From the NCBI RefSeq assembly GCF_002024165.1, contig NZ_MWQN01000004.1, forward strand, positions 558,001 through 622,000: a stretch of DNA of 64,000 bases, given 5' to 3'. This document shows, in pieces, positions 51,022 through 60,700 of this stretch; position 1 is the stretch's first letter; the number at the start of each line of letters is the position of its first letter. The notes below the pieces were generated by a model. That model was not told the DNA's origin. It searched no databases and saw nothing but the letters and a program-made list of their open reading frames with translations. A program made the position numbers and the translations under genes. Origin of the DNA: Embleya scabrispora (GTDB taxonomy: Bacteria; Actinomycetota; Actinomycetes; Streptomycetales; Streptomycetaceae).

Positions 51022-52452
51022 CTACGGCGTGACGACGGATTCCGGGGCGGCTTCCGGGTCCCGGGGCTCGCCCGAGTGGACCGGGCGCGGACCGTACACC
51101 CGGCGCAGCCCGTACGCGGCGAGCACGACCGCCAGGCTGCCCAGACTGGTGAACAGCTGGGTGCGCTGGTCGTCGATGACCGCCATCGCCACCAGCACGG
51201 CGACGAAGCCCGCCATCACGACCCAGGTGAGGTAGGGGAACAGCCACATCCGCAGCGTCAGTCGCTCCGGCGCCTCGCGCTCCAACCGGCGGCGCATGCG
51301 CAGTTGCGAGGCGCCGATCATGACGTACATGAAGATGGCGATCGCACCGGAGGAGTTGACCAGGTACGTGAACACGGTGTCCGGCGACAGGTAGGCCAGC
51401 ACCACCGAGACCCAGCCGACGACCGTACCCGCCAGGATCGCCCGCACCGGGACGTTGCGCCTGCTGGTCCGGACCGACCACTTGGGCGCGTCGCCGTGCG
51501 CGGCCAGCGCGAAGAGCATGCGCGAGGACACGTACACCGACGAGTTGAGCACGCTGAGCACGGCGGTGAGGATCACGATGTCCATCACCGTTCCCGCGCC
51601 GGGCAGGCCGATGATGTCCCACGCGGCGACGTACGGACTCGCCAGCACCTCGGCTCCGTCCCACGGGACGATCGTGACGACCAGGAAGATCGAGCCGACG
51701 TAGAACAGGATGATCCGCCAGATGATGCCGGTCGTGGCCTTGGCCACGGAGCGCTCGGGCTCCTTGCTCTCGGCGGCGGCGATCGTGACGATCTCGGCGC
51801 CGCCGAAGGCGAAGATGACCACCACGATGGCGGAGAAGATCGAGGTGAAGCCGTTCGGCGCGAAGCCGCCGTGCGAGGTGAGGTTGGAGAAGTCGAACGA
51901 ACTGCCCGGCCACGCGCCGAACACGTGCAGCCCCCCGACGACCAGGAACGCGATGATCGCGGCGACCTTGACCGAGGAGAACCAGAACTCGAACTCGCCG
52001 AAGGACTTCACCGACAGCAGGTTCGTCGCCGTCATCACCGCCATCAGGGCCATCGCCAGCACCCACAGCGGCAGATCGATCCAGGCGTGCAGGATCGCGG
52101 CGCCCGCGACCGCCTCGACGGCCACGATGATCACGTAGTAGTACCAGTACAGCCAGCCGATCGTGAACCCCGCCCAGGGCCCGATGGCACTGCGCGCGTA
52201 GTCCGAGAACGAACCCGAGGACGGCCTCGCCACGACCATCTCGCCGAGCATGCGCATCGTGCACAACACCAGCGCGCCGGCGAGACAGTACGACACGATC
52301 GCGGCCGGCCCGGCGGTCTTGATCACGCTGCCGCTGCCGACGAACAGACCGGCCCCGATCGCCCCGCCGATCGCGATCATGGCCATGTGCCGGTTGCGGA
52401 GCGAACGGCTGAGTCGTGGTTGCTCGGTCGGGGATGTGGACTGCGACGACAT
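51022..52452 (-). CDS. Amino acid permease (APC superfamily, GABA-permease-like)
   Basis: A 476-residue permease with 12 predicted helices; the substrate motif GGAIGAGLFVGSG is at 29-41 and the family loop SGSFSDYARSAIGPWAGFTIG follows. This group imports amino acids such as GABA, proline, D-alanine or D-serine with protons. CAGGAG precedes ATG 52452. It follows the M55 D-aminopeptidase (56 bp upstream) in an operon with a PLP decarboxylase and a PucR regulator, so uptake of D-amino acids or products of peptide breakdown is likely. Confidence 0.9.
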   Translation of the reverse strand: MSSQSTSPTEQPRLSRSLRNRHMAMIAIGGAIGAGLFVGSGSVIKTAGPAAIVSYCLAGALVLCTMRMLGEMVVARPSSGSFSDYARSAIGPWAGFTIGWLYWYYYVIIVAVEAVAGAAILHAWIDLPLWVLAMALMAVMTATNLLSVKSFGEFEFWFSSVKVAAIIAFLVVGGLHVFGAWPGSSFDFSNLTSHGGFAPNGFTSIFSAIVVVIFAFGGAEIVTIAAAESKEPERSVAKATTGIIWRIILFYVGSIFLVVTIVPWDGAEVLASPYVAAWDIIGLPGAGTVMDIVILTAVLSVLNSSVYVSSRMLFALAAHGDAPKWSVRTSRRNVPVRAILAGTVVGWVSVVLAYLSPDTVFTYLVNSSGAIAIFMYVMIGASQLRMRRRLEREAPERLTLRMWLFPYLTWVVMAGFVAVLVAMAVIDDQRTQLFTSLGSLAVVLAAYGLRRVYGPRPVHSGEPRDPEAAPESVVTP

Positions 52453-52508
52453 GGAGACTCCTGCGGGGCGGGGAACGAAAGAGGTAGGGGGCAGGCGGGC
52501 GCGACCGG

Positions 52509-53342
52509 TCAGGTCCAGTCGTCCTCGCGGCCGGCGCCGATCACCCAGGTCAGGGCCCGGAACCGGCGCAGCGCCTCGCGGGCGTCGGGGGCTTCCAGGC
52601 GCACGGTGCGCGGGCCGACGACGTCGACCCCGCCCATCGCGCTCGCCCGTTCGGCGAGGTAGGGGCTGTCCACGTCGACCTCGACCACGTGCGGGGCGGG
52701 GATCGCGCGGCCCCGGTCTCCCGGGCTCGCCAACGCGGCGGCGGCCTCGCGGCGGATGTCGGCCGCCGTCGCGGCGGGCGTACGGCAGATCGCCGCATGC
52801 CGGGAGATGGCCGTCTTCACCGTGACCGTACGGCAGCCCGGGGCGTAGCGCCCGGCCTCGGCGCAGGTCAGGTCGTCGCCGGTGACCAGCACCACCGGCA
52901 CCCCGGCCTCGGCGGCGACGAGTGCGTTGAAGCTCCCCTCGTCGACCGCGCGGCCGTCGACGCGCACGCCGAGCACGCTGTGCGAGAGGTAGGTGTGGGC
53001 GAGTACGCCCGCCTCGCCCGCGCCGGTGTGGTAGCCGACGAACGCCAGCGCGTCCACGTCGAGTTCGAGGCCCTGGAGCATGCCGAGGGGTTTGTTGCGG
53101 CCGACGATGAGCACCGCGCGCGGGTCGAGTTCCTCCAGGAGCACGTTGTCCATGCCGCAGTGCGCGTCGTTGACGATCACCTCGTCGGCGCCGCCGTGCA
53201 GGAATCCGGCCACCGCCGCGTTGACGTCGCCGGTGAGCAGGCGCCGGAATCGTTCGTAGCGCGGGTTGCCGGCGCGCACGTCGGCGGGCAGCACCGTGCC
53301 GGTGGCGCCCTCCATGTCGGCGGAGATCAGGACGCGGGTCAT
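52509..53342 (-). CDS. M55-family metallopeptidase (D-aminopeptidase DppA type)
   Basis: A 277-residue zinc D-aminopeptidase relative. Metal motif DMEG (Asp9, Glu11) opens the protein, followed by NDAHCGMDN at 58-66 and GYHTGAG, in line with DppA of Bacillus subtilis, which releases D-amino acids such as D-Ala from peptides. DppA is usually a decameric cytoplasmic enzyme. Its ATG overlaps the decarboxylase stop by four bases. With a permease and a type III PLP enzyme alongside, the operon probably takes D-amino-acid peptides through to amines or other products. Confidence 0.9.
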   Translation of the reverse strand: MTRVLISADMEGATGTVLPADVRAGNPRYERFRRLLTGDVNAAVAGFLHGGADEVIVNDAHCGMDNVLLEELDPRAVLIVGRNKPLGMLQGLELDVDALAFVGYHTGAGEAGVLAHTYLSHSVLGVRVDGRAVDEGSFNALVAAEAGVPVVLVTGDDLTCAEAGRYAPGCRTVTVKTAISRHAAICRTPAATAADIRREAAAALASPGDRGRAIPAPHVVEVDVDSPYLAERASAMGGVDVVGPRTVRLEAPDAREALRRFRALTWVIGAGREDDWT

Positions 53343-54733
53343 ACCGCCACCTCCTCGGGGTCGGGACAGTCGTGCTCGGACGGGTACCCCGAGGAGGTCG
53401 CGGACCCCAGGTCCACCAGGGCGTGCACATGGGCCGCGCCGCTCTCCAGGACCACTTCGCGGACGGTCTGCGCCTCGCGGACGGTGGCCAGGCGCACCTC
53501 GTCGTCCACGACCCGGTAGCCGTACACGGCCGGGCGGGGCAGCGAGTTGTAGGCGAAGTGGGACGAGAAGTAGTACGCGCCGGTGTCGTACAGCGCGACC
53601 ACGTCGCCCGGTTCGAGCAGCGGGAGCGGGCGGCCGACGGCGGTCAGGTCGCCGGCGAAGCAGCACGGGCCGGCGACGTCCTGGATCTCCTCCGGCGTGT
53701 GCTTGGGTCGGCCGTGGGCGTCGAAGGCGCCCACGCGCAGCGGCCACGCCCGGGGCATGAACACGGTTCGGGTGGCGACTTGCGCACCCGCGTGGGTGAT
53801 CGCGATGCGTCGGCCGCCGGCGCTCTTCGTGTACTCCACGAGCGAGGCGATCGTGCCGTTCTTGGCCAGCAGCGAGCGGCCGAACTCGGTGACCAACTCG
53901 TAGCGGCCGTCCAGGAGTTCGGGCACGGACGCGCGCAGTTCGGCGACGTAGTCGGCGAAGGTCGGGTCGTCCTCGTCGCCGGTGAAGTCCACCGGCAGGC
54001 CGCCGCCGATGTCCAGGCCGGTGATCTGTCGCCGGCCCAGGACGGCGTTGACGTGCTCGGCCAGTTCGTGGGTGGCCCGCAGGCCGGCCGCGATCAGCGA
54101 CAGCGGGCAGCCCTGGGAGCCGACGTGTGCGTGCAGCCGGTTCAGCCACGGCCGGCGGACGAACGCCTCGACCACGGCCTCGACGGCCCCCGGGTCGCGC
54201 AGCGCGATGCCGAACTTGGACGTGGTGGTCGCGGTGCTCATCGCGCCGATCGTGCCCGCGCCGACCTGCGGATTGACCCGGATCCCGATCGGCCCCGTCG
54301 CCGGGCGCTCGGCCACGATCGCGTCGATCCGCGCCAGTTCCTGGAAGTTGTCGACGTTGACGGCGATGCCGTGCGCGAGGGCGTACCGCAGTTCCTCGAT
54401 CGTCTTGGCGGGGCTGTCCAGGACGAGCCGTTCGGGGGTGAACCCCGCCGCCAGGGCCTGTTCGAGCTCACCCGGCGAGGCGACCTCGCAGCCCATGCCC
54501 GCGTCGGCGAGCAGGCGCAGCACCGGGACCAGGCCGCACGCCTTGGCGGCGAAGGTGTGCAGTACGGGGGTGTCGCCGAACGCCGCCGTCAGCGCGTCGA
54601 CCGACGCCCGGATGCCGTCCACGTCCAGCAGTCCGAGCAGGGGCTGCTCCGGGCCCAGCAGCCCCTGCTCGACCACTCGGGCCAGGGCCGCCTCTCGGGC
54701 CGATCGACGCCGTCGGGCCGCTGCGGAAGTCAC
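53339..54733 (-). CDS. Fold-type III PLP decarboxylase (diaminopimelate/ornithine decarboxylase family)
   Basis: A 464-residue PLP enzyme with an alanine-racemase-type barrel: PLP lysine Lys64 in FAAKACGL, the GLDIGGGLP glycine loop, HAHVGSQG, and the C-terminal GPCCFAGD and YDTGAYYFS motifs. It acts on an amino acid by alpha-decarboxylation, or less likely racemisation. It is distinct from housekeeping LysA, whose motif is CESGD; GPCCFAGD is a substituted form. GTG 54733 is well spaced from GAGG; earlier in-frame starts are weaker. It leads the M55/permease operon, just downstream of PucR. Confidence 0.85.
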   Translation of the reverse strand: MTSAAARRRRSAREAALARVVEQGLLGPEQPLLGLLDVDGIRASVDALTAAFGDTPVLHTFAAKACGLVPVLRLLADAGMGCEVASPGELEQALAAGFTPERLVLDSPAKTIEELRYALAHGIAVNVDNFQELARIDAIVAERPATGPIGIRVNPQVGAGTIGAMSTATTTSKFGIALRDPGAVEAVVEAFVRRPWLNRLHAHVGSQGCPLSLIAAGLRATHELAEHVNAVLGRRQITGLDIGGGLPVDFTGDEDDPTFADYVAELRASVPELLDGRYELVTEFGRSLLAKNGTIASLVEYTKSAGGRRIAITHAGAQVATRTVFMPRAWPLRVGAFDAHGRPKHTPEEIQDVAGPCCFAGDLTAVGRPLPLLEPGDVVALYDTGAYYFSSHFAYNSLPRPAVYGYRVVDDEVRLATVREAQTVREVVLESGAAHVHALVDLGSATSSGYPSEHDCPDPEEVAV

Positions 54734-54904
54734 GTGCACCACACCTCGGAGATGTCGAGTGTTCGCGGCCCGTTCGAGTCGCATGCACAGCTTGGATCCG
54801 GGCGCGGGCGGGGGTCAGCGTCACAGGCGACCAAAGGCGGCAGCATCGATTGTCTGCCACGACAAGAAAATGATCATGAAATGCGATGTGGACCCGCTCC
54901 GGAT

Positions 54905-56560
54905 TCACGGGCGCGCCCGGTACACCAATCGCAGCCCGAGATCCGCGAGCAGTCGGCCCGTCGGATCGTCCAGGTCCACCCCGAACAGCTCCCCGGCCCG
55001 GCGCAGCCGATAGCGCAGGGTGTTCGGGTGCACGCTCAGCCCGCGCGCGGCGGCCGAGGTGTCGCCGAAGGCGCCCAGGTACGCGCCGACCGACGCGGAG
55101 TACTCCGATCCGTGCAGGCGGTCGTGCTCGACCATCTCGTGCACCGGCCCGGCCATCGGCCACAGCGGTGCGAGCCGGTCCAGCAGGCGCACCAGGGCCA
55201 CCTCGGACACCACGTCGGCGGACAGCGCCGACGCGGACGCGTGCGCCCCGGCCGACGCCGCCGCCCGCTCGCGCAGCACCCGCACCACGATCTCGGCCTC
55301 CTCGCGCGCGCCGGGCAACGCGTCCGGCCGCCCCGCGGTGGGCCCGACGCCGGCGAAGACCACCGTGCCCGGGACCGACCGCGCGGTGGCGACCAGGTCC
55401 CGCGCCGGGTCCGCGTGCGCGTCGCCGGCCGGGGTCAGCACGAACAGCCGCCGCCCGGCCCGCGCGGTCACGCACTCCGGGCGCAGCGCGGTCGCCTGCA
55501 GCGCGAGCACGTCGAGCACCCGCTGTTCGGCGTGCGTGGGCGGGTCGGCCGCGGCCTCCGTCCCGGGACGCTCGTACGCCTCGACCACGATCACCGTGTA
55601 CGGCCGATCCGGGCGCACCCCCAGTGTCCGGGCCGCCTGTTCCGCGCCCGCGCCGCCGCCGAGCAGCGTGTGTACCGCCTCCTCCCGCCGCCGCGCCGCC
55701 TCGCGGCCGCGCGTCTCGTGGTGGACCAGGTGCGGCAGGGCCGCCCGGGCGGCGGTACGCAACGCCGCCGTCGCGTCCGGCGCGAGCGGGCGTCCGTCGG
55801 CCGCGGCCCAGATCGACCCCAGCACCTCGCCCCCGTCGCGCACCGCGATCGCCAGCCGCTCCGCGTAACGCTCGTCGGCGGGCAGCCGAACCACGTCGTC
55901 GGTGCCCCACAGGGTGCGGAAGAAGCCGCTCTCGCGCAGCTCGGCCACCCGCCAGCGCGGCACCTCCTGGTTCAGGATGGTCGCCCGGCGCATGGGATCC
56001 GGCTCGTGGTCCATCCGCGAGTAGGCCAGCACCCGCGACTGCGGATCCTCGATCGTGATCGCGCCGCCCACCAGGTCGGCGACCGTGTTGGCCAGGCCGG
56101 ACAGGTCCCCCGGGCGCAGGCTGTCGACGGCGGCGAGTTCGAAGGTGCCGCTCTGCGCGCAGGCGTTGCGCAGCAGGCCGAGGACGTGGGTCCAGCCGCG
56201 TCGGGGATGCCGGGTGAGCAGGGCCGTGCCGCCGTGTTCGGCCGCCTCGACCACGGCCGGGTCCACCCCGGCCGCCCCGCGCCGGAGCACCAGCGCGCTC
56301 GCCCCCGCGTCCCGGGCCGCCCGCACGGCCTCCACCGCTTCGCGCCCGCGCGGGTCCACGCCCACCGCGAGCAGGATCGTCCCGGCGAGCGCCGCGCCGT
56401 CGGCGCCCTCGTCGCCCAGGTCGTACAGGGTGACCCCGCGCACCGGCACGTCGGTCCCGCACGGCGCCGCCACGACGTCGATGATCCCCGGGTCGATCAG
56501 ATCCAGGACCCGGGCCAGTGTCGCCGCGGCGGGACGGCCGGAGGATTCACGCTCGGTCAT
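54905..56560 (-). CDS. PucR-family transcriptional regulator
   Basis: A 551-residue regulator with an N-terminal PucR-type ligand domain, a central GGDEF-like/GAF-type linker region and the C-terminal HTH_30 (LSVHPNTLRYRLRRAGELFG, about 520). No clear ribosome-binding site precedes ATG 56560. It lies 171 bp upstream of the decarboxylase-M55-permease operon in the same orientation; PucR proteins usually activate purine, proline or amino-acid catabolic operons beside them. The intergenic gap is AT-rich enough to hold the operon promoter. Confidence 0.88.
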   Translation of the reverse strand: MTERESSGRPAAATLARVLDLIDPGIIDVVAAPCGTDVPVRGVTLYDLGDEGADGAALAGTILLAVGVDPRGREAVEAVRAARDAGASALVLRRGAAGVDPAVVEAAEHGGTALLTRHPRRGWTHVLGLLRNACAQSGTFELAAVDSLRPGDLSGLANTVADLVGGAITIEDPQSRVLAYSRMDHEPDPMRRATILNQEVPRWRVAELRESGFFRTLWGTDDVVRLPADERYAERLAIAVRDGGEVLGSIWAAADGRPLAPDATAALRTAARAALPHLVHHETRGREAARRREEAVHTLLGGGAGAEQAARTLGVRPDRPYTVIVVEAYERPGTEAAADPPTHAEQRVLDVLALQATALRPECVTARAGRRLFVLTPAGDAHADPARDLVATARSVPGTVVFAGVGPTAGRPDALPGAREEAEIVVRVLRERAAASAGAHASASALSADVVSEVALVRLLDRLAPLWPMAGPVHEMVEHDRLHGSEYSASVGAYLGAFGDTSAAARGLSVHPNTLRYRLRRAGELFGVDLDDPTGRLLADLGLRLVYRARP

Positions 56561-56653
56561 ACGTCCATGATCGCCTGCACGCCGAGACACCCGGGACGAG
56601 GTCCGCGGCCGCGGACCGGGCTGGGCCCGTCACTCCCCCCGCCTTGCTGTCCG

Positions 56654-57565
56654 TCACGAGTGCATGACGGGGACGGTCATCGGGCTGTCGCAGTCGTGCA
56701 TCAGGGCCACCAGTCGTCCGCAGTAGCTGCGCTCGGCCTTCATATAGCGGCGATTTCCCGAGCCGAACGACCAGGCGACGGCATTCATCTCCGCGTCGTC
56801 GTGGGAGGGAACCCGGTCGAAGAACGTGGCCAGCCGGCCACCGATGTGCGGGAACCGCCCGGCGGGAAGCCGAAGAGCATAGAACCCGACCCGCTCGATC
56901 CGTCCCGTGTCGATCCGCAGTGTCACCGAGAACGTATAGCCGCCCGGGGCCGTGAAGGCGAGCATGTCCCCGAAAGTCCGCGCGTCCGGCATGGTGCCCC
57001 CGGACAGCGCGAGCAGTCGCTTCGTCGACCCGGCGTCGATGCCTTCCCCGGTACGGAAGTACAGGTTCGCGGTGCCCTGCTGATAATCCACCGCCACATT
57101 CCGCACCACCGTCAGGCCCAGTTCGCGGAAACGACTCTCGTGCCGGCGGATCGGATCCGGGATCCCACGCGTGTCGAGGACCTCCTCGACGGGCCGCCTC
57201 CCGTCCAGATACACCCACGTCTTGACCAGGCCCTGCGCCGAGTCGAAGTCGCACAACTCCCTCGATCCCGCGTACAGCCCGCTCCAGGCACGGATCAGGC
57301 CGGCGGCCGGACTGCGGGCGGGGATGAATCCGGCCCGCTCGGCGATGCACACGGTGTCGAGTGGCCTGCGCTCGTAGAAGCGATAGTTCAGCGCGCCACC
57401 GGGCCGATCGGTGGTGCGCCACAGGACCGCCCCCCGGTGGAAGCTCTCCTCGAACACGTCCAGCACCCGGCGCGTCATCGGCGCGCAGTAGTCGGCGCCC
57501 AGGATGTCGGCGGACGTTTCGATGTCCGCCAGGAATCGGGACGGAGAAAATTCGATGGTAGACAT
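56654..57565 (-). CDS. ABBA-type aromatic prenyltransferase (NphB/CloQ family)
   Basis: A 303-residue soluble aromatic prenyltransferase with an ABBA barrel. Hallmark stretches are VAVDYQQGTANLYFR at 157-171 (basic/aromatic residues for the diphosphate) and KTWVYLDG, LALSGGTM, GYTFSVTLRIDTGRIER and AFTAPGGY. The family transfers C5-C15 prenyl groups to phenols, naphthols, indoles or phenazines, without the DDxxD motif, often independent of Mg2+. ATG 57565 is the start. It lies 192 bp downstream of a carboxylic acid reductase gene, same strand; together they could make a prenylated aromatic aldehyde or alcohol. Acceptor is unknown. Confidence 0.88.
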   Translation of the reverse strand: MSTIEFSPSRFLADIETSADILGADYCAPMTRRVLDVFEESFHRGAVLWRTTDRPGGALNYRFYERRPLDTVCIAERAGFIPARSPAAGLIRAWSGLYAGSRELCDFDSAQGLVKTWVYLDGRRPVEEVLDTRGIPDPIRRHESRFRELGLTVVRNVAVDYQQGTANLYFRTGEGIDAGSTKRLLALSGGTMPDARTFGDMLAFTAPGGYTFSVTLRIDTGRIERVGFYALRLPAGRFPHIGGRLATFFDRVPSHDDAEMNAVAWSFGSGNRRYMKAERSYCGRLVALMHDCDSPMTVPVMHS

Positions 57566-57757
57566 AATCAGGATGCACTCCCGGTCCTTGCGGAGGAATT
57601 TACGAAACGGCGAAGCGGCTATTCACTCACGATCCCATAAAGCTCTGCAAGGACATGTCGGTATGTCGCGGAACGCGAATCACATTCAGAGTATCGGGTC
57701 CGAAAAGGCGCCCGAATGGCCGAGTTCCGGCCGGGCCGGGCGATTATCGACGCGAAA

Positions 57758-60700
57758 TCAGATCAGTCCGAGACGGCGCAGATCCGCCGTATACTTGTCG
57801 ATCAGCCCGGCGGACAGGTGGGGAATCTCCGACTCGCCGATCCCCGCCGCCCGGACGGCTCGCGCGAACCGTCCGGCCGGGAGGCGCGAGCCGGCCACCG
57901 GTTCGGCCGGCTGCCGGAAGGCGTGCAGCAGGGGCAGTACGGAGTGCCGGCGCCGCTTTTCCGGCAGCGCCCGCAGCGCGGCCTCGAAGCGGGTGAACCA
58001 GACGCCGTGGTCGTCGACGCGGTCGATGGCGTGGCCGGCCGCGACGAGCCGGTCGACGAAGGTGTCCAGCGAGATGCCGTCGTCGTGGGGGTTGACGACG
58101 TTGAACGTCCGAAAGCCGTCTCCGTCGCGTGCGCCGAGGGTGTCGACGACCCGGGCGACGAAGTCGACGGGCAGACCGTCGTAGTGCGCGCGCGGTCGTG
58201 GTGCCCCCGCGTCCCTCCGGTAGAAGGAGGTCGGCGCGATGCCGGTGGCGACCAGGCTCAGCATCAGCCGGGTGAACACGTCGGTCACATTGAGCTGGCC
58301 GGCGTGGCGGGGGTGGGCGAGGATCATGTCCGAGCGCAGGACGGTCACCGGCAGGCCGCACAGCTCGTGGGTCTCGCGCAGCAACACCTCGCCGGCCCAC
58401 TTGCTGGTCGCATAGCCGGTGGCGTACGCGTCCGAGAGGCGGCGCTCGGGGCTCGCCGCGCGGATGTCGGCGCTCTCGTCGAGCCGCGCCGGTTCGGCCC
58501 CCGCGGCCACGCCGACGCTGGAGAGGTAGGTGAACGGCTTGATCCGCCCGGTGAGCGCGAGTTTGATCAGCTCGGCGGTGCCGGCCACGTTGGGGCCGAA
58601 GAGCTGGTCGTAGGGCAGCACGTGGTTGACCAGCGCGGCCAGGTGCAGGACCCGATCGACGTCCTCGGTCAGCCGCCGCCACGTGCCCGCGTCGAGGCCG
58701 AGCCGCTCCCGGCCGATGTCTCCGGCGAGCACGTCGAGCCGGCCGGTGGCCAGGTCGCGGTAGCGGCGCGGCAGTTCCCCGTCGCCGCCGTCGTCGAAGG
58801 CGGCGTCGAGCCGGCGACGGGCCTCGGCGTCGTCCCGGCCGCGCACGACGCAGACCAGCCGGCCGCCGGTGCCGGCCAGGCGCTCCAGCAGGTCGAGGCA
58901 CACGAACCGGCCGAGGTAGCCGTTCGCGCCGGTCAGCAACACGGTCCCGGTCGCCGCCGGCCGTACCGATGCCGCTAGCGAACGGGCGGCCTTCAAGGTG
59001 GCGGCGTCGATGAACCGGTCCGGCGTGAGGTCGGCCGCCCGCACCACCTCGCCGCCGGCGCCGTGCACGGTGGTCGCCGAGGGGCGCACCTCGTCGAACT
59101 CGCGCACCGCCTCGATGTGTTCCGCGATCGCGCGCAGGGAGCACGCCGGGCCGAGCAGCATGCCGACCGGGACCTCGACCCCGAAGACGTCCCCGAGCAG
59201 TTCGGCGAACGCCGGCGCGGACAGCGAGTCGATCCCCAGGTCGGTGAAGCTCGTGGCCGGACCCAGGTCCGCGACCGACAGCCCCAGGAAAGCGCCGGCG
59301 GCCCGCCGGACCGTCGCGAGCACCGGTTGGTCGGCGCCGCCCTCGCGCAGGGCGCGCAGTTCGTCCGGCCGCCCGCTCGACGTCCGCTCGTACAGCCGTT
59401 CCAGCCGGTCCCCGTAGCGCTCCTTCAACCGGGGCCGGACGTTCTTGCGCAGCTCCGACAGCAGGCCGTTCCCGGTGTCGAAGGGCTCGGTCTCCACCAG
59501 GAAGTCCCGGGGGACCTCGTAGGGTTCCAGCTGGGCCTGCCTGGCGACACGGTGCAGCGACTCGCCCAGCGCCCGCTTCAACTCGTCGCCCTCGGCCCGC
59601 GCCATCGCCTCCTCGGTGGGCACGAGCACCGCGAGCAGGTGGGCGCGCTCGCCGTTGCCGTACACGTAGACCTGCCGCACGAGCGCGGCGGTGGCGAAGA
59701 CGCTCTCCAGCCGCGAGAGTGCGACGAACTCCCCCTGGGCCAGCTTCAGTACGTCGTTGCGGCGGCCCACGTACACCAGTCGGTCCAGGCCGGTCTGCTC
59801 CATGATGTCGCCGGTTCGGTAGAACCCGTCCTCGTCGAAGACCTCGGCGGTCGCCTCGGGCCGCCCGTGGTAGCCGGGGGTGACGAACTCCGACCCGAGC
59901 AGCAACTCGCCGCGTGGATGCGGGGCATCGGTGGTGTGGTAGCCCGATTCCGGTACGTCGACGAGCTTGTACTCGCGTACCGCCGGCCGCTGGACGCGAG
60001 AGTCGAACAACACGACGCCGGCCTCGGTCGACCCGTAGCTGTCGTGCACGGTCCGGCCCAGGTAGGACTCCATGAACCGCGCGAGTTCCGGGGACAGCGG
60101 CGCACTGCCGCACATCACCCGCAACACCCGGCCGCCGAGGCGGGGTTCGGGGGCCGACTGCCCCGCCCGTCGGGGCGGTTCACGGCGATACTCCCGATAC
60201 AGCGTGTCGCAGATGCGCGGCACCAGCATCAGCTGGGTCGGGCGGACCAGCCGGATGTCGTCGAAGAGGGTCGAGACATCGCTCTTCGCGGTGAAGTACG
60301 CGGTGCCGCCGTGGCCCAGGGTGTGGAACAGCGCGGTGCGGCCCGCCACATGGCTCAGGGGCAGGTAGTGGACGGTGATCCACGGCAGCCCGTCGTCCGC
60401 CGGGATGCTGCCCAGCCACAGTCGCCGAAGCATACGCTCCGTGTAGATGGCGCCCTTCGGCTCTCCCGTGCTGCCGGAGGTGTAGACGAGCAGGCGCATC
60501 GTGTCCGAGTCCGAGTCCGAGTTCGAGTACGCGGCGGGCGGGAGCGTACGTCCTCGCTCGGTGACGACCGTGAGGGCGTCGATCCCCGGAAGTCCGGCCT
60601 CGGCCAGGCGCTTGCGCGCGGCCTCGAAGCGCTCGCGCTGATCGTCGACCTCCGGGTGGTGGTCGAACACCACGAGTCGGGGCTTCGACCTGCTCGACAA

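Noticed and set aside
53372-57640. Plus-strand open frame of about 1420 codons over the decarboxylase, PucR and prenyltransferase genes
   Set aside because: Antisense shadow of intact genes on the minus strand, with no recognisable motif.
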